From JAVBKU01 sp031553875 (GTDB taxonomy: Bacteria; Bacteroidota; Bacteroidia; Bacteroidales; Rikenellaceae): 64,000 bases of DNA. How positions within the stretch are numbered: position 1 is the stretch's first letter; each line of letters starts with the position of its first letter. A program made the position numbers and the translations under genes. The stretch spans positions 1 to 64,000 of the forward strand of contig JAVBKU010000007.1 in NCBI GenBank assembly GCA_031553875.1, read 5' to 3'. The notes under the pieces are model-generated. The model was given only the letters and a program-made list of their open reading frames with translations, searched no databases and was not told the origin of the DNA. This document shows positions 1 through 8,522 of the stretch, in pieces.

Positions 1-165
1 CGGCCGCCTTATTTTTCGGGTTACCGTGGAGGTGACCCGTGCCGCTCGCCCCAGGCGCTTAGCGCCTTGCCCGGTGGGGCGGCGGCCTGTCTTTAAGGCG
101 CGAAGCGCCGGGGCCGCGCGCCACGGGTAACCACCCGGGAAACCCTAAAAATACGCCGGCCGGTC
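1..165. repeat. Large imperfect inverted repeat with internal GC-rich hairpins
   Basis: The two outer arms (about 1-41 and 122-162) are reverse complements with roughly nine mismatches. Between them are shorter dyads, including GGCGCTTAGCGCC near 55-67, GGCGCGAAGCGCC near 99-111, and a CGCCCC/GGGGCG pair enclosing the first. The whole could fold as a branched hairpin or cruciform. It contains no reading frame and lies downstream of the gene that ends at 217. It may be an intergenic repeat element or a complex terminator. No second copy was seen in this window. Confidence 0.7.
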
Positions 166-216
166 AATATGGCACCGCCCGCTTCAATAACTTACAACGT
201 ACCTCATACTTATCCC

Positions 217-1374
217 CTACTTCCCCTTATACGACATCACCGCCTCCACGGGATTATGGTCCGACCAGTTGACGTCCACGGACTGGTACGATATCGTTTC
301 CAACTCACGTGAGTGGAATATATAATCTATGCGGAACACGCTGAATATACCGTTGTAGGTGTACACCAGCCCGCGGCTTTTCTCTGTGAAACAGTCCTTG
401 AGGTCGCCCCTCATCTTACGGTATACGTATGACATGGGAGTGTCATTGAAGTCGCCGCACACGATCACAGCTCCCGGCGCAGCGGCTATTTTCACAGCCA
501 TCGTATCGGCCTGTGAAGCTCTCACGGCAAATCCCCTGCGCACCTTACCCAGCACACCTTTAAGACGTTTAGAGTCGCTCTCGGCAAGCGCCTCATAGCT
601 GAACATCTCCTTCTCCTCCCTGTTGAGCCTCATACTCTGGAGGTGGTTGTTGAACACCCTTATAGTATCCCTCTTCCCGATGACCACATCCGCCCACATG
701 GCCGCATTACGGCTCCCCTCAAAAGAGATATAGCGGCCCCCGGCTATGGGATAGCGGCTATACACCGCGAGCCCCACACCCTTGCCTGACTTGTTACCGT
801 TATTATAGTAAACGGCCCTGAAACGATAATTGGACATCAGCGAGTCAAACAGCTTCTGGGGTGACTTATAGTTGGCTTCGAACTCCTGTATCGCTATTAT
901 ATCCGCCTTGGAATTGTTGAGGTATCCGGCTATGTCTCGGAAATAGGAAATGACTTTCCCCTTGTCGTCATAGCCGTAGAAACCCCTCACGTTATAGCTT
1001 ATAATCCTGAGGCCGGTCTCTTCCTGTTCCTGCAAATAACGCTTGCTTATGCCGGGATTGAAGAACGTGGTCACATTACCGATCCCCACTAACAGCGCCA
1101 GGGCAGGTACTATCAGGAACAGCTTCCATCTTATGATCCAGTAGAACAGTAGTAGAAGATTTGCCAGGTAGAGCATCGGCGACACCAGTCCCAGCAGGGC
1201 CAGCAGCATGTTCTTATTAGGATTTACCACGGGAGCGAGATACGACAGGAGCAACAGAGTCGCAGCTACCACGCTCATGATCTTTATCACGGCGTCGAGT
1301 ACGGCGACAACGGGGCGGCCGCTCTTGCGGCGGCGTCTGCCTGAGGCATATGGATTTTTTCTCCTCCTCGCCAT
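217..1374 (-). CDS. Membrane-anchored endonuclease/exonuclease/phosphatase (EEP) family protein
   Basis: A 385-aa protein with a basic N terminus and three hydrophobic segments (about residues 24-47, 54-78 and 83-103), followed by an EEP (DNase I-like) domain. Visible EEP signatures are IAIQEFE (metal-binding Glu), NNHL, GDFNDTP (catalytic Asp-Asn) and the terminal SDHNP (catalytic His near residue 373). The family cleaves phosphodiesters or removes phosphates from nucleic acids, lipids or inositides, and the substrate here cannot be told. The topology places the catalytic domain next to the membrane. It lies 60 bp downstream of the rhomboid gene in the same direction, an arrangement that suggests a shared transcript. 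Confidence 0.88.
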   Translation of the reverse strand: MARRRKNPYASGRRRRKSGRPVVAVLDAVIKIMSVVAATLLLLSYLAPVVNPNKNMLLALLGLVSPMLYLANLLLLFYWIIRWKLFLIVPALALLVGIGNVTTFFNPGISKRYLQEQEETGLRIISYNVRGFYGYDDKGKVISYFRDIAGYLNNSKADIIAIQEFEANYKSPQKLFDSLMSNYRFRAVYYNNGNKSGKGVGLAVYSRYPIAGGRYISFEGSRNAAMWADVVIGKRDTIRVFNNHLQSMRLNREEKEMFSYEALAESDSKRLKGVLGKVRRGFAVRASQADTMAVKIAAAPGAVIVCGDFNDTPMSYVYRKMRGDLKDCFTEKSRGLVYTYNGIFSVFRIDYIFHSRELETISYQSVDVNWSDHNPVEAVMSYKGK

Positions 1375-1434
1375 ATAGTTGCCTTTTTACCGGAATCTCC
1401 GGCCGCTCGCCCCCCGTGACTGTCACGGGAAACG

Positions 1435-2127
1435 TCAATAATAGATCTTGCCCCTGCGTTTCCACCATCTGAGCAGCAGGTAGCCCCACAGCATACCGCC
1501 CACATGGGCGAAGTGGGCCACGCCGCTCCCCGAGTCGTATACACCCAGGAAAAGTTCCAGCACACCGTATAATATAACGAAATACTTGGCCTTGATCGGT
1601 ATGGGAATCGGAAACAGCACCAGCACAGTATTGGGATGCAACATCCCGTAGGCCAGTAGCACCCCGAACACAGCGCCCGAAGCTCCCACGGTGGGTACGT
1701 TCAGCCGGCGTTCCAATATCCCGCTTATCTGGAGTTCACTCAGCCCGCGCGCCACCAGCTCGTGGTGTGCCTGCGAGATCTCGAACCACGTAACCCCCAT
1801 TTGCAACAGGGCCGCGCCTATACCGGTCACGAAGTAATATTCCATGAAACGCTTGCTGCCGAGGTCCCACTCCAACTGCCTGCCGAACATCCAGAAGGCG
1901 AACATATTGAAGAACAGGTGGGTAAGGTTCGCATGCAGGAACATGTAGCTCACGAACTGGTAGAGCCTGAAATTCTCACTCTCCCAGAAGTACAGGGCGA
2001 GCTTTGCGGTAAGCTGCTCGCCCAGCCCGTTGGGAAGTACCATCTGGGCCGCGAACATCAGCACGTTTATTATTATGAGGTTCTTGACCACCGGCGGCGT
2101 CGAAAAGGCCCCGTAAGCTCTCATCAT
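1435..2127 (-). CDS. Rhomboid family intramembrane serine protease
   Basis: A 230-aa polytopic protein with the rhomboid hallmarks: HANLTHLFFN (oxyanion-stabilising Asn74), GASGAVFG with catalytic Ser150, and AHVGG with catalytic His208. The six-TM core is preceded by a short cytoplasmic start. Rhomboids cut transmembrane substrates within the bilayer. The segment between TM3 and TM4 (about residues 110-145) is long and charged. A Bacteroidetes-like -7 element (TAATTTTG, minus strand, 2175-2182) lies 48 bp upstream, but no matching -33 TTG is at the right spacing. The EEP phosphatase follows 60 bp downstream. Confidence 0.92.
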   Translation of the reverse strand: MMRAYGAFSTPPVVKNLIIINVLMFAAQMVLPNGLGEQLTAKLALYFWESENFRLYQFVSYMFLHANLTHLFFNMFAFWMFGRQLEWDLGSKRFMEYYFVTGIGAALLQMGVTWFEISQAHHELVARGLSELQISGILERRLNVPTVGASGAVFGVLLAYGMLHPNTVLVLFPIPIPIKAKYFVILYGVLELFLGVYDSGSGVAHFAHVGGMLWGYLLLRWWKRRGKIYY

Positions 2128-2230
2128 ACAGCTTCTTTGTTTTTGATAATTATATAAAACTTGATACTAATATGCAAAATTACGGCAATGCAGAATAAAT
2201 ATGTGTTTGTAGAAATAACTCTCTTACCAG

Positions 2231-2425
2231 CAAAATAATTCGCCGCTTCGGGCTTCTGCCGGGAATAGGTCTCGTGAGGGAGATCACCCTCAGTTATCGT
2301 GTAACGAGGGAAGCTCCCGGAAGAGACCCCGGCAGAAGACGCGGCTAGACCTTTTGCCTACTTTTAGGGCGATGCTAAAAGTAGGTCGCCGAAGGCGAAA
2401 GACTACTGTAAGATCGTATATTAAT
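2231..2425 (+). repeat. Structured dispersed repeat, copy A (subfamily 1)
   Basis: First of four related copies (the others are at 19081, 53691 and 63436). In order it contains a long imperfect hairpin closed by CTTCTGCCGG/CCGGCAGAAG and GGTCTC/GAGACC with smaller hairpins inside. Next comes an 11-bp stem CCTACTTTTAG/CTAAAAGTAGG at about 2358-2386, then a short TCGCC-GAA-GGCGA hairpin, then an AT-rich tail ending GTATATTAAT. Copy A is nearly identical to copy D, but in the opposite orientation. It fills most of the 385-bp space between the mutL stop and the rhomboid start. No protein is encoded. Confidence 0.9.
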
Positions 2426-2512
2426 TCTTAAAACTTACCCTAATGTCGAGCTGTCAGCCATAGAACAACATTACTGAGGCCCTTACACCAACGACTCAAC
2501 CCCTTAATTATT

Positions 2513-4411
2513 TTACCGGGCGAAGCGCTTCTCTATTTCCTCGGGCGATATTATGGTCATCACCACAAGCCCCGACGGAGTGTAGTTATACTCCCCGCAC
2601 TCCATGAGTTGCCCTAATAATTCCGTCCACTGTTCCTCATTAAGCGACACGCACCCGCGAGCACACCTGGCGGCCATAGCGGCGGCTATCGAACGGCCCC
2701 GCCATTCGGCCCCCGAGTCCTCGCCCGAAGATATATTGTCGAGTATATCGCGCAGGATCACCTCCGGGGGTACCTGACCCATATCGGGCGGCACACCCGT
2801 CACCCTCACGCTGTCGTCATCTATTACCTCCAGGTCAAATCCTATGGCCTCCAAGTCCTGAAGCGATTCCCTGAGTACGGTCATATCGTTCTGATCGAGG
2901 CCCACCTCCTCAGGGAACAGCAGTTGCTGGCTCACCGAGCCACCCCAGCCGCTCCTTGTGAGGTAACTCTCATAGAGTACCCTCTCCCTGGCCCTCGCCG
3001 TATCCACCACCACTATCCCGTCGCCGAATCCCGAAGCCACGTACCTGCCCCCCAGCGGCATATAACCGCTGAAAAGCATCCCGCTGTCGAGCTCCAGCTG
3101 GCCCTGCGAGGCTGTTTCGCCCTCGCTGCGGCCCTCGATGAAGTCGGCCAGTGCGCTGTCTATTTCTATATCGTCATCCGCCGCTCCCATCCTGTCGAAC
3201 GACGAGGAGTAGAACTCCGTCACGTCGCCCGCGGCCATCACTCCTGCGGCAGGCCTGCGGTCGTACGATCGCCCCGCGCCAGTACCCTTACTCTCCTCCC
3301 CTCCCGCAAACGGGTTGAACGAGGGGTTGAGCGACACGTCGGGGATCTTGTAGGTCACATTAGCCTCCCTCACCGGGATCTCTATGGTGTCGTCCATCTC
3401 GAAGTCCATCATCGGCAGCACGCCCGTCTTGCCGAGGGTCTCCCTCACGGCGGCGTTGATTATCTGCCATATGGCTTTCTCTTCGTCGAATTTTATTTCG
3501 GTTTTGGAGGGATGTACGTTGACGTCGATGCTCTCGGGCGGCACGGTCATATAGAGGAACATGGCAGGCTTCATATCCGAGGCTATGAGTTTCTCATAAG
3601 CCTGGAACACCGCCTTTTGCAGGTAGGGGCTTTTGAAATAGCGGCCGTTGACGAAGAGGAACTGCTCTCCAGCGCGCTTCTTGGCGGCCAGCGGGCGGCC
3701 TATGAAACCCTCGACCTTTATAAGCGAGGTATCCACGGACACCTCCAGCAGATTGGTGGCTATGGGCTTACCCATCACCCCCACGATCCTTTGTCGCAGC
3801 GATGAGGCGGGAAGGTTGTATATCTGAGTATCGTTATTGTATAGGTTGAACGCCACTTCGGGGTAGCATAGCGCCACCTTCTGGAATTCGGCCACTATGG
3901 CCTTGGCCTCGGCCGCGCCGTCTTTCAAAAACCTGCGGCGGGCGGGTATATTGAAAAAGAGGTTGCGCACCATGAACTGCGTCCCCGCCTGCACCTGCAC
4001 GGGTCCCTGGCACTCGAACTTACCGCCGTTTATCCTCACGCTCTCGCCCAGCTCGTTATCCTTCTGCCGCGTGCGAAGTTCCACCTCGGCGACGGACGCT
4101 ATCGAAGCCAGCGCCTCGCCCCTGAAACCGAAAGAGTGGAGGGCGTATATATCCGTGGCCGTGCGTATCTTGGAAGTGGCGTGGCGTTCGAAGGCGAGCC
4201 TCGCGTCGGCAGGCGACATCCCGCACCCGTCGTCCACCACCTGTATCAGCTCCTTGCCCCCGTCGCGGAAATTGACGGTCACGGTAGTAGCCCCGGCGTC
4301 GACGCTGTTCTCCATAAGCTCCTTGACCACGGACGCGGGGGCTTGCACCACTTCTCCGGCGGCTATCTGGTTGGCTATGGATTCGGGGAGTACCCTTATA
4401 ATGTCCGACAT
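2513..4411 (-). CDS. mutL: DNA mismatch repair protein MutL
   Basis: A 632-aa MutL. The N-terminal GHKL ATPase is clear: ELMENSVDAGA (Mg-binding Asn), VDDGCGM, and GFRGEALASI as the ATP lid. A transducer domain follows (about residues 210-330), then a low-complexity linker (about 350-440) and the C-terminal dimerisation domain. In the C-terminal domain the endonuclease motif DQHA(X)2E(X)4E is not intact, because the corresponding stretch reads VVDTARARERVLYE. The protein is therefore probably a mismatch-repair ATPase and coupler without the classical nuclease site. It works with MutS, which is not in this window. Repeat copy A lies 88 bp beyond its stop codon. Confidence 0.95.
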   Translation of the reverse strand: MSDIIRVLPESIANQIAAGEVVQAPASVVKELMENSVDAGATTVTVNFRDGGKELIQVVDDGCGMSPADARLAFERHATSKIRTATDIYALHSFGFRGEALASIASVAEVELRTRQKDNELGESVRINGGKFECQGPVQVQAGTQFMVRNLFFNIPARRRFLKDGAAEAKAIVAEFQKVALCYPEVAFNLYNNDTQIYNLPASSLRQRIVGVMGKPIATNLLEVSVDTSLIKVEGFIGRPLAAKKRAGEQFLFVNGRYFKSPYLQKAVFQAYEKLIASDMKPAMFLYMTVPPESIDVNVHPSKTEIKFDEEKAIWQIINAAVRETLGKTGVLPMMDFEMDDTIEIPVREANVTYKIPDVSLNPSFNPFAGGEESKGTGAGRSYDRRPAAGVMAAGDVTEFYSSSFDRMGAADDDIEIDSALADFIEGRSEGETASQGQLELDSGMLFSGYMPLGGRYVASGFGDGIVVVDTARARERVLYESYLTRSGWGGSVSQQLLFPEEVGLDQNDMTVLRESLQDLEAIGFDLEVIDDDSVRVTGVPPDMGQVPPEVILRDILDNISSGEDSGAEWRGRSIAAAMAARCARGCVSLNEEQWTELLGQLMECGEYNYTPSGLVVMTIISPEEIEKRFAR

Positions 4412-4498
4412 AGGATCGCTTTAACATGAACTCTCACAAGAGGCTCATTTTAATTTACACGGGGCAATTGCTATTCATGGAGTTGCAAAAACATTTTC

Positions 4499-4566
4499 AT
4501 CTCCGCCGCTGCGGAGGCGGCGACTTTGTCGCCGAGCTGCGGAGATGGGCATCGCCGGGGCGATGC
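4499..4566. terminator. Two adjacent GC-rich hairpins upstream of mutL
   Basis: An imperfect hairpin with CATCTCCGC at its left end and GCGGAGATG at its right end (4499-4548) encloses CGGCGAC-ttt-GTCGCCG. It is directly followed by GCATCGCC-GG-GGCGATGC (4549-4566). They sit in the 188-bp space between the small membrane-protein gene (ending at 4600) and mutL (starting at 4411), both on the minus strand. They could end or attenuate transcription of the upstream gene. There is no clear T-run on either side, so an mRNA-stability or repeat role is equally possible. Confidence 0.5.
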
Positions 4567-4599
4567 AGTTTCTCATGTCTCCAATGGCCCGTCACCGTA

Positions 4600-4902
4600 T
4601 TATCTTACAAAGATATACCAAAGTAAGAAAAATATAAAGGCAATTATCACCGCCAGGCGCAATGTCTGCGGTTTTCGCTGCGTCTTCCTGCGGGAATCGA
4701 ACATCCTTCCCTTTCGCATCCGCCTCTCACGTATATACTGCCCGGGTATATATTCCCCTTCCTCCGTATGCGTGGCCTCATCAGCCTCTCCGCCCAGTAT
4801 CTCGCGCCTGCGCTCCTCGCGCCGCTCTTTTTCCATGTCGTAATAGCGGGGGCGGTAATCGAATTCCCTCGGTTTTCTCCTGAAACCCTTTAATCCCAAC
4901 AT
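4600..4902 (-). CDS. Small basic protein with C-terminal membrane anchor, unknown function
   Basis: A 100-aa protein. Residues 1-78 are very rich in Arg, Lys and Glu (ERREERRREI region), and residues 79-98 form a single hydrophobic helix ending in FVR. It would sit in the inner membrane with a charged cytoplasmic domain. No enzyme motif is visible. It lies between mutL and dnaJ, all in the same direction. I do not recognise a function for the family. The compact TM and plausible start support a real gene rather than a shadow frame. Confidence 0.75.
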   Translation of the reverse strand: MLGLKGFRRKPREFDYRPRYYDMEKERREERRREILGGEADEATHTEEGEYIPGQYIRERRMRKGRMFDSRRKTQRKPQTLRLAVIIAFIFFLLWYIFVR

Positions 4903-5026
4903 AAGGCTATCGTGTTTTTAGCAGCGCCACACTTCCCGCTGCACTGCTTAAATGAACCCTCGGCACTCTCCGCCAGGCAAGCGAAGCTCCCTCCCCTCGT
5001 GACGGACCCGCAGCCCGCCTACCATC

Positions 5027-6193
5027 CTACCTGAAGAAGTTACGCATCCTCTCGAAGATGTTCGAATCGCCTCCTTCGGGCGTCTTGCTGAACGCGCCGC
5101 CCTCGCCGAGCTTTTCGATTGCTTTCTTCTCCTCTGAAGATATATTTTTCGGGACGTATATGTTGACCACAACGAGGATATCCCCCCTGCCATAGCCGTT
5201 CACATCGGGAATACCCTTGCCCCTCAGGCGCAGTACCTTGCCCGATTCGGTCCCCGCCTCGATCTTGATCTTGGCCCTGGAATCCACCGTGGGCACTTCC
5301 ACAGTACCGCCGAGCACAGCCTTCGGTATGGAGATGTTGAGGTTGTAGATAAGGTCGTTGCCGTCCCTCACAAGGTTCTTATCGGGTATCTCCTCGATAA
5401 GCACCAGCAGGTCGCCGTTCACTCCGCCGTGACGGGCGGCATTACCCTTGCCGCTCACCGAGAGCTGCATGCCGTTACCCACACCGGCCGGGATCTTGAT
5501 CTCCACGACCTCCTCGCCCTTAACCGTACCCTCGCCCTTACACTTGGTACAGGGATTGGTGATGGTCTTGCCCTCGCCCTTACAATTGGGGCATACCTGC
5601 GAAGTCTGCGTACGGCCGAAGAAGGTGTCGACCACCTGGGTCACGTGGCCCGCGCCGTTGCACGTGGGGCATGTGACGTAGGAGTCCTTATCCTTGGCAC
5701 CGCTGCCACCACACTGATCACAGGCTACGGTCTTGTTTATCTTGAGTTTCTTGGTCGTTCCGTTTACTATTTCCGAGAGGGTCAGCTTGACCTTTACCCT
5801 CAGGTCCGATCCCCTGTTCACCCTGCGACCGCGGCCGCCGGAGAAACCTCCGCCGCCACCGCCGAAACCACTGAAGTGACCTCCGAAGATATCGCCGAAG
5901 TTGCTGAATATATCCTCCATGGTGAACGCGCCGCCACCGTAAGCGCCGCCATAACCACCAGCGCCCGCACCCGGGGCGTTATGCCCGAAACGGTCGTAGT
6001 TGGCCTTCTTGTCGGCATTGCTGAGCACGTCGTAGGCCTCGGCCGCCTCCTTGAATTTCTCTTCGGCCTCTTTGTCTCCAGGGTTCTTGTCGGGGTGATA
6101 TTTGATCGCCGCTTTGCGGTAGGCCTTCTTTATCTCTTCGGCCGACGCGCCTTTGTCGACGCCCAATACCTCGTAGTAATCTCTTTTTGCCAT
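5027..6193 (-). CDS. dnaJ: Molecular chaperone DnaJ (Hsp40)
   Basis: A 388-aa type I J-protein. The J domain (1-70) carries the HPD motif in KYHPDKNPGD. A Gly/Phe-rich region follows (about 70-128). Four zinc-binding repeats come next (CDQCGGSG, CPTCNGAG, CPNCKGEG, CTKCKGEG), and then the C-terminal peptide-binding domains. It stimulates DnaK ATPase and delivers unfolded clients. It is 107 bp downstream of grpE in the same direction, the common grpE-dnaJ order. dnaK is not in the window. Confidence 0.97.
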   Translation of the reverse strand: MAKRDYYEVLGVDKGASAEEIKKAYRKAAIKYHPDKNPGDKEAEEKFKEAAEAYDVLSNADKKANYDRFGHNAPGAGAGGYGGAYGGGAFTMEDIFSNFGDIFGGHFSGFGGGGGGFSGGRGRRVNRGSDLRVKVKLTLSEIVNGTTKKLKINKTVACDQCGGSGAKDKDSYVTCPTCNGAGHVTQVVDTFFGRTQTSQVCPNCKGEGKTITNPCTKCKGEGTVKGEEVVEIKIPAGVGNGMQLSVSGKGNAARHGGVNGDLLVLIEEIPDKNLVRDGNDLIYNLNISIPKAVLGGTVEVPTVDSRAKIKIEAGTESGKVLRLRGKGIPDVNGYGRGDILVVVNIYVPKNISSEEKKAIEKLGEGGAFSKTPEGGDSNIFERMRNFFR

Positions 6194-6300
6194 AATCTTC
6201 CGGGCCCGTATATTTCCGGCCCTCGTTCGTTATATTTCGGCGCGGGGCCCGGCGGCTCTTATTTCAGCCCTCCTGCCCCGCACTGTTTGGATTATTCCGT

Positions 6301-6873
6301 TTATTCGCCCACCACGACTTTGGCGAAGCGTATCACCTTGTCCTTGAGTTTGTACCCCTTCTGCACCACGTCGATGATCTTGCCCTTTTGATCGTCTGGC
6401 ACGGGACACTTAGCCACAGCCTCGAACAGGTCGGTATCCATCGGCTCGCCTATGGCCTCTATCTCAGACAGGCCCTTGCGACCCAGCTCCTCCATGAGTT
6501 TTTGCTTTATCAGTACCACGCCCTCCCTCACAGCCTCCACGTCGGTGGTCGATCCGGCAGCGGCTATAGCCCTGTCAAAGTCGTCGAGAGTGCCGAGGAT
6601 CGATTTTATCACGTCCTCGCCCCCCGCCGCTATTATTTCGAGCTTCTCCTTGAGGGTACGCTTGCGATAGTTGTCGAATTCGGCTGAAAGCCTGATATAT
6701 TTATCCTGCCACTGCTCGGCTTCGTCTGCCACCTGCGACAAGTTGTCACTCTCCCCGAAGCTCTCATCGGCCACATTGTCAGAGGGCCTTCCGCTCTCCT
6801 CATTATATGCGTGGCCTTCCATCTCCTCACCATCGGGCGTAAAACCCTTATTATCACACTTTTTACTGCTCAT
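6301..6873 (-). CDS. grpE: Nucleotide exchange factor GrpE
   Basis: A 190-aa GrpE: an acidic, poorly conserved N terminus (1-50), a long coiled coil (about 50-105, DKYIRLSAEFDNYRKR), and the C-terminal beta domain ending in GYKLKDKVIRFAKVVVGE, the family signature. It releases ADP from DnaK. It is the first gene of the grpE-dnaJ pair. No CIRCE element was recognised in the 140 bp upstream, so control by a heat-shock sigma factor or another route remains open. Confidence 0.96.
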   Translation of the reverse strand: MSSKKCDNKGFTPDGEEMEGHAYNEESGRPSDNVADESFGESDNLSQVADEAEQWQDKYIRLSAEFDNYRKRTLKEKLEIIAAGGEDVIKSILGTLDDFDRAIAAAGSTTDVEAVREGVVLIKQKLMEELGRKGLSEIEAIGEPMDTDLFEAVAKCPVPDDQKGKIIDVVQKGYKLKDKVIRFAKVVVGE

Positions 6874-7016
6874 TTTATCTGATTATGATTATTAACGGTT
6901 GATAAGGCCGTTATAAAACACAAAATACATACCAACGCGCGGGTTACCCCACGCGTGGCACACACTGCAAAGTAAATCAATTTTCCTGGTTTTGCCAATC
7001 AGGACCGCATTCCCGC

Positions 7017-8522
7017 CTATTCGGTCTGCGCCGAGCCCGGCCTGTAAGTGAGCATATTTCCCGCGAGGTAACGCAGGGTTATTTCGCTGCTTTTGGCCTG
7101 GTATATGGCCGCGATACGCCTCTCTTCGGCCAGAAGGTAACTGCGCTGTATCTCCCTGAACTCCACGCCCGACATGGTGCCCAGGCGGTACATCTCCATT
7201 GCCGCTTCAAGGTTGGCGAGGGCCGACTCGGCCGACTCGATCTCGAAGTTGATCATGATGATGTTGTTCAGGTAGGTGTTGTACTGCTGCGAGATATTAC
7301 TTATGACCTTCAACTCCGTATTTCTGAGCTCCAACGTGCTGTTCTCCACCACGATCTGGGCGTTGCGTATCCTGCGCCTGGTCTCGAAGCCGTTGAACAG
7401 GTTGGCCGACACTGTGAATCCCCAACTGGGGCCGTAGAGCCGCGTGTAGCGTGTGGGAGACACATCCTTCTGGTTATGGTTGAAATCGTACCCCGCACCG
7501 AAGTTCAGCGTCGGATAACGGCCCGAGCGGGCCACGCGCAGGTCGAGTGAAGAGAGGTTCTCGCCCCTCTGGGCAAGCTGTATGGAGGTGTTGTTGATCT
7601 TGGCTGTCTCGATAAGCAGTTCGAGGTCGAGTTTGTCGTTGGGGATGATGGTATCGTTGATCGAATACTTGCTGTCGAGCGGGATATTCATCATCTCGAA
7701 CAACTGAATATAGCAATTCTGCAACACCTCCTGCTGGGTCACAAGGTTGGAGCTGTCGGCGTTGAAGTCGATCTTGGCCTGCTTCATCTCCAGTCCCGAG
7801 ATACTCCCGATAATATACTTCTCCTTGGCCTGATTATATCGCAGGGTGGATATCTCGAGGTAGAGGCGCGCGGCCTTGAGGCGGCGGGCCTGGGTGATGA
7901 TGAAGAAGTACTGCTGGGAGATATCGGCCACAAGGTTCTCCATGCTGTTCTTGAGGTTGAGCTCGCCCTGCTTCAACAGCTCCTTCTGAATGTCGCGCGT
8001 GGCGAACATGGCCATACCGTCGAAGAGGGTCCAGCTAAGGACCACCTGCGCATTGAACACATTACCGGTATAGTTGGTATTGACTGTGGGCTCGGAGCTG
8101 TCGAAAGGTTTGACCCTGCTGTCGACGTAGCTCTGGTCCTGTCCTGCACCCGCGCCCACCGACGGCAGGAAGGGGGCCAGGGTAACGTTGTTCTCCGCTA
8201 TACGTTGTTCGTTACGGCTTATCTTGATGTCGTAGTTATGCTCGAGGGCTATGCCCATGCACTCCCCGAGGTTGAGGTTCCTCGGCTTGGGCCGAGACTG
8301 TTGGGTTTGTTGGGGGGCCTTCTGCCCCGGCTGTGCTGCAGACTGTTGTTGCGCTTTGCCGCTCTGCGAACCCTGTCCGGAGCCCTTATCCGCCACCAAC
8401 AACACCTCTTCCGAGGCTTTCGCACCGGTACTCGCCTCGGCCGCCAGAGCCTTTGAAACCGCCGCACCCGATAGTACGAGGGCGCAAATCACCATTCCCT
8501 TTACTAAAATGCTATTTCTCAT
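7017..8522 (-). CDS. TolC-family outer-membrane efflux protein
   Basis: A 501-aa protein with an N-terminal signal peptide (about 1-27) and then a Gln/Ser/Lys-rich linker (about 45-80). Two repeats of the outer-membrane efflux protein fold follow, with long amphipathic helices and the LNLGECMGIALEHNYDI start that is typical of the family. It forms the outer-membrane channel of the tripartite pump. Its ATG overlaps the last codons of the RND pump gene by 11 bp, so the two are translationally coupled. The linker is longer than in canonical TolC. Confidence 0.93.
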   Translation of the reverse strand: MRNSILVKGMVICALVLSGAAVSKALAAEASTGAKASEEVLLVADKGSGQGSQSGKAQQQSAAQPGQKAPQQTQQSRPKPRNLNLGECMGIALEHNYDIKISRNEQRIAENNVTLAPFLPSVGAGAGQDQSYVDSRVKPFDSSEPTVNTNYTGNVFNAQVVLSWTLFDGMAMFATRDIQKELLKQGELNLKNSMENLVADISQQYFFIITQARRLKAARLYLEISTLRYNQAKEKYIIGSISGLEMKQAKIDFNADSSNLVTQQEVLQNCYIQLFEMMNIPLDSKYSINDTIIPNDKLDLELLIETAKINNTSIQLAQRGENLSSLDLRVARSGRYPTLNFGAGYDFNHNQKDVSPTRYTRLYGPSWGFTVSANLFNGFETRRRIRNAQIVVENSTLELRNTELKVISNISQQYNTYLNNIIMINFEIESAESALANLEAAMEMYRLGTMSGVEFREIQRSYLLAEERRIAAIYQAKSSEITLRYLAGNMLTYRPGSAQTE

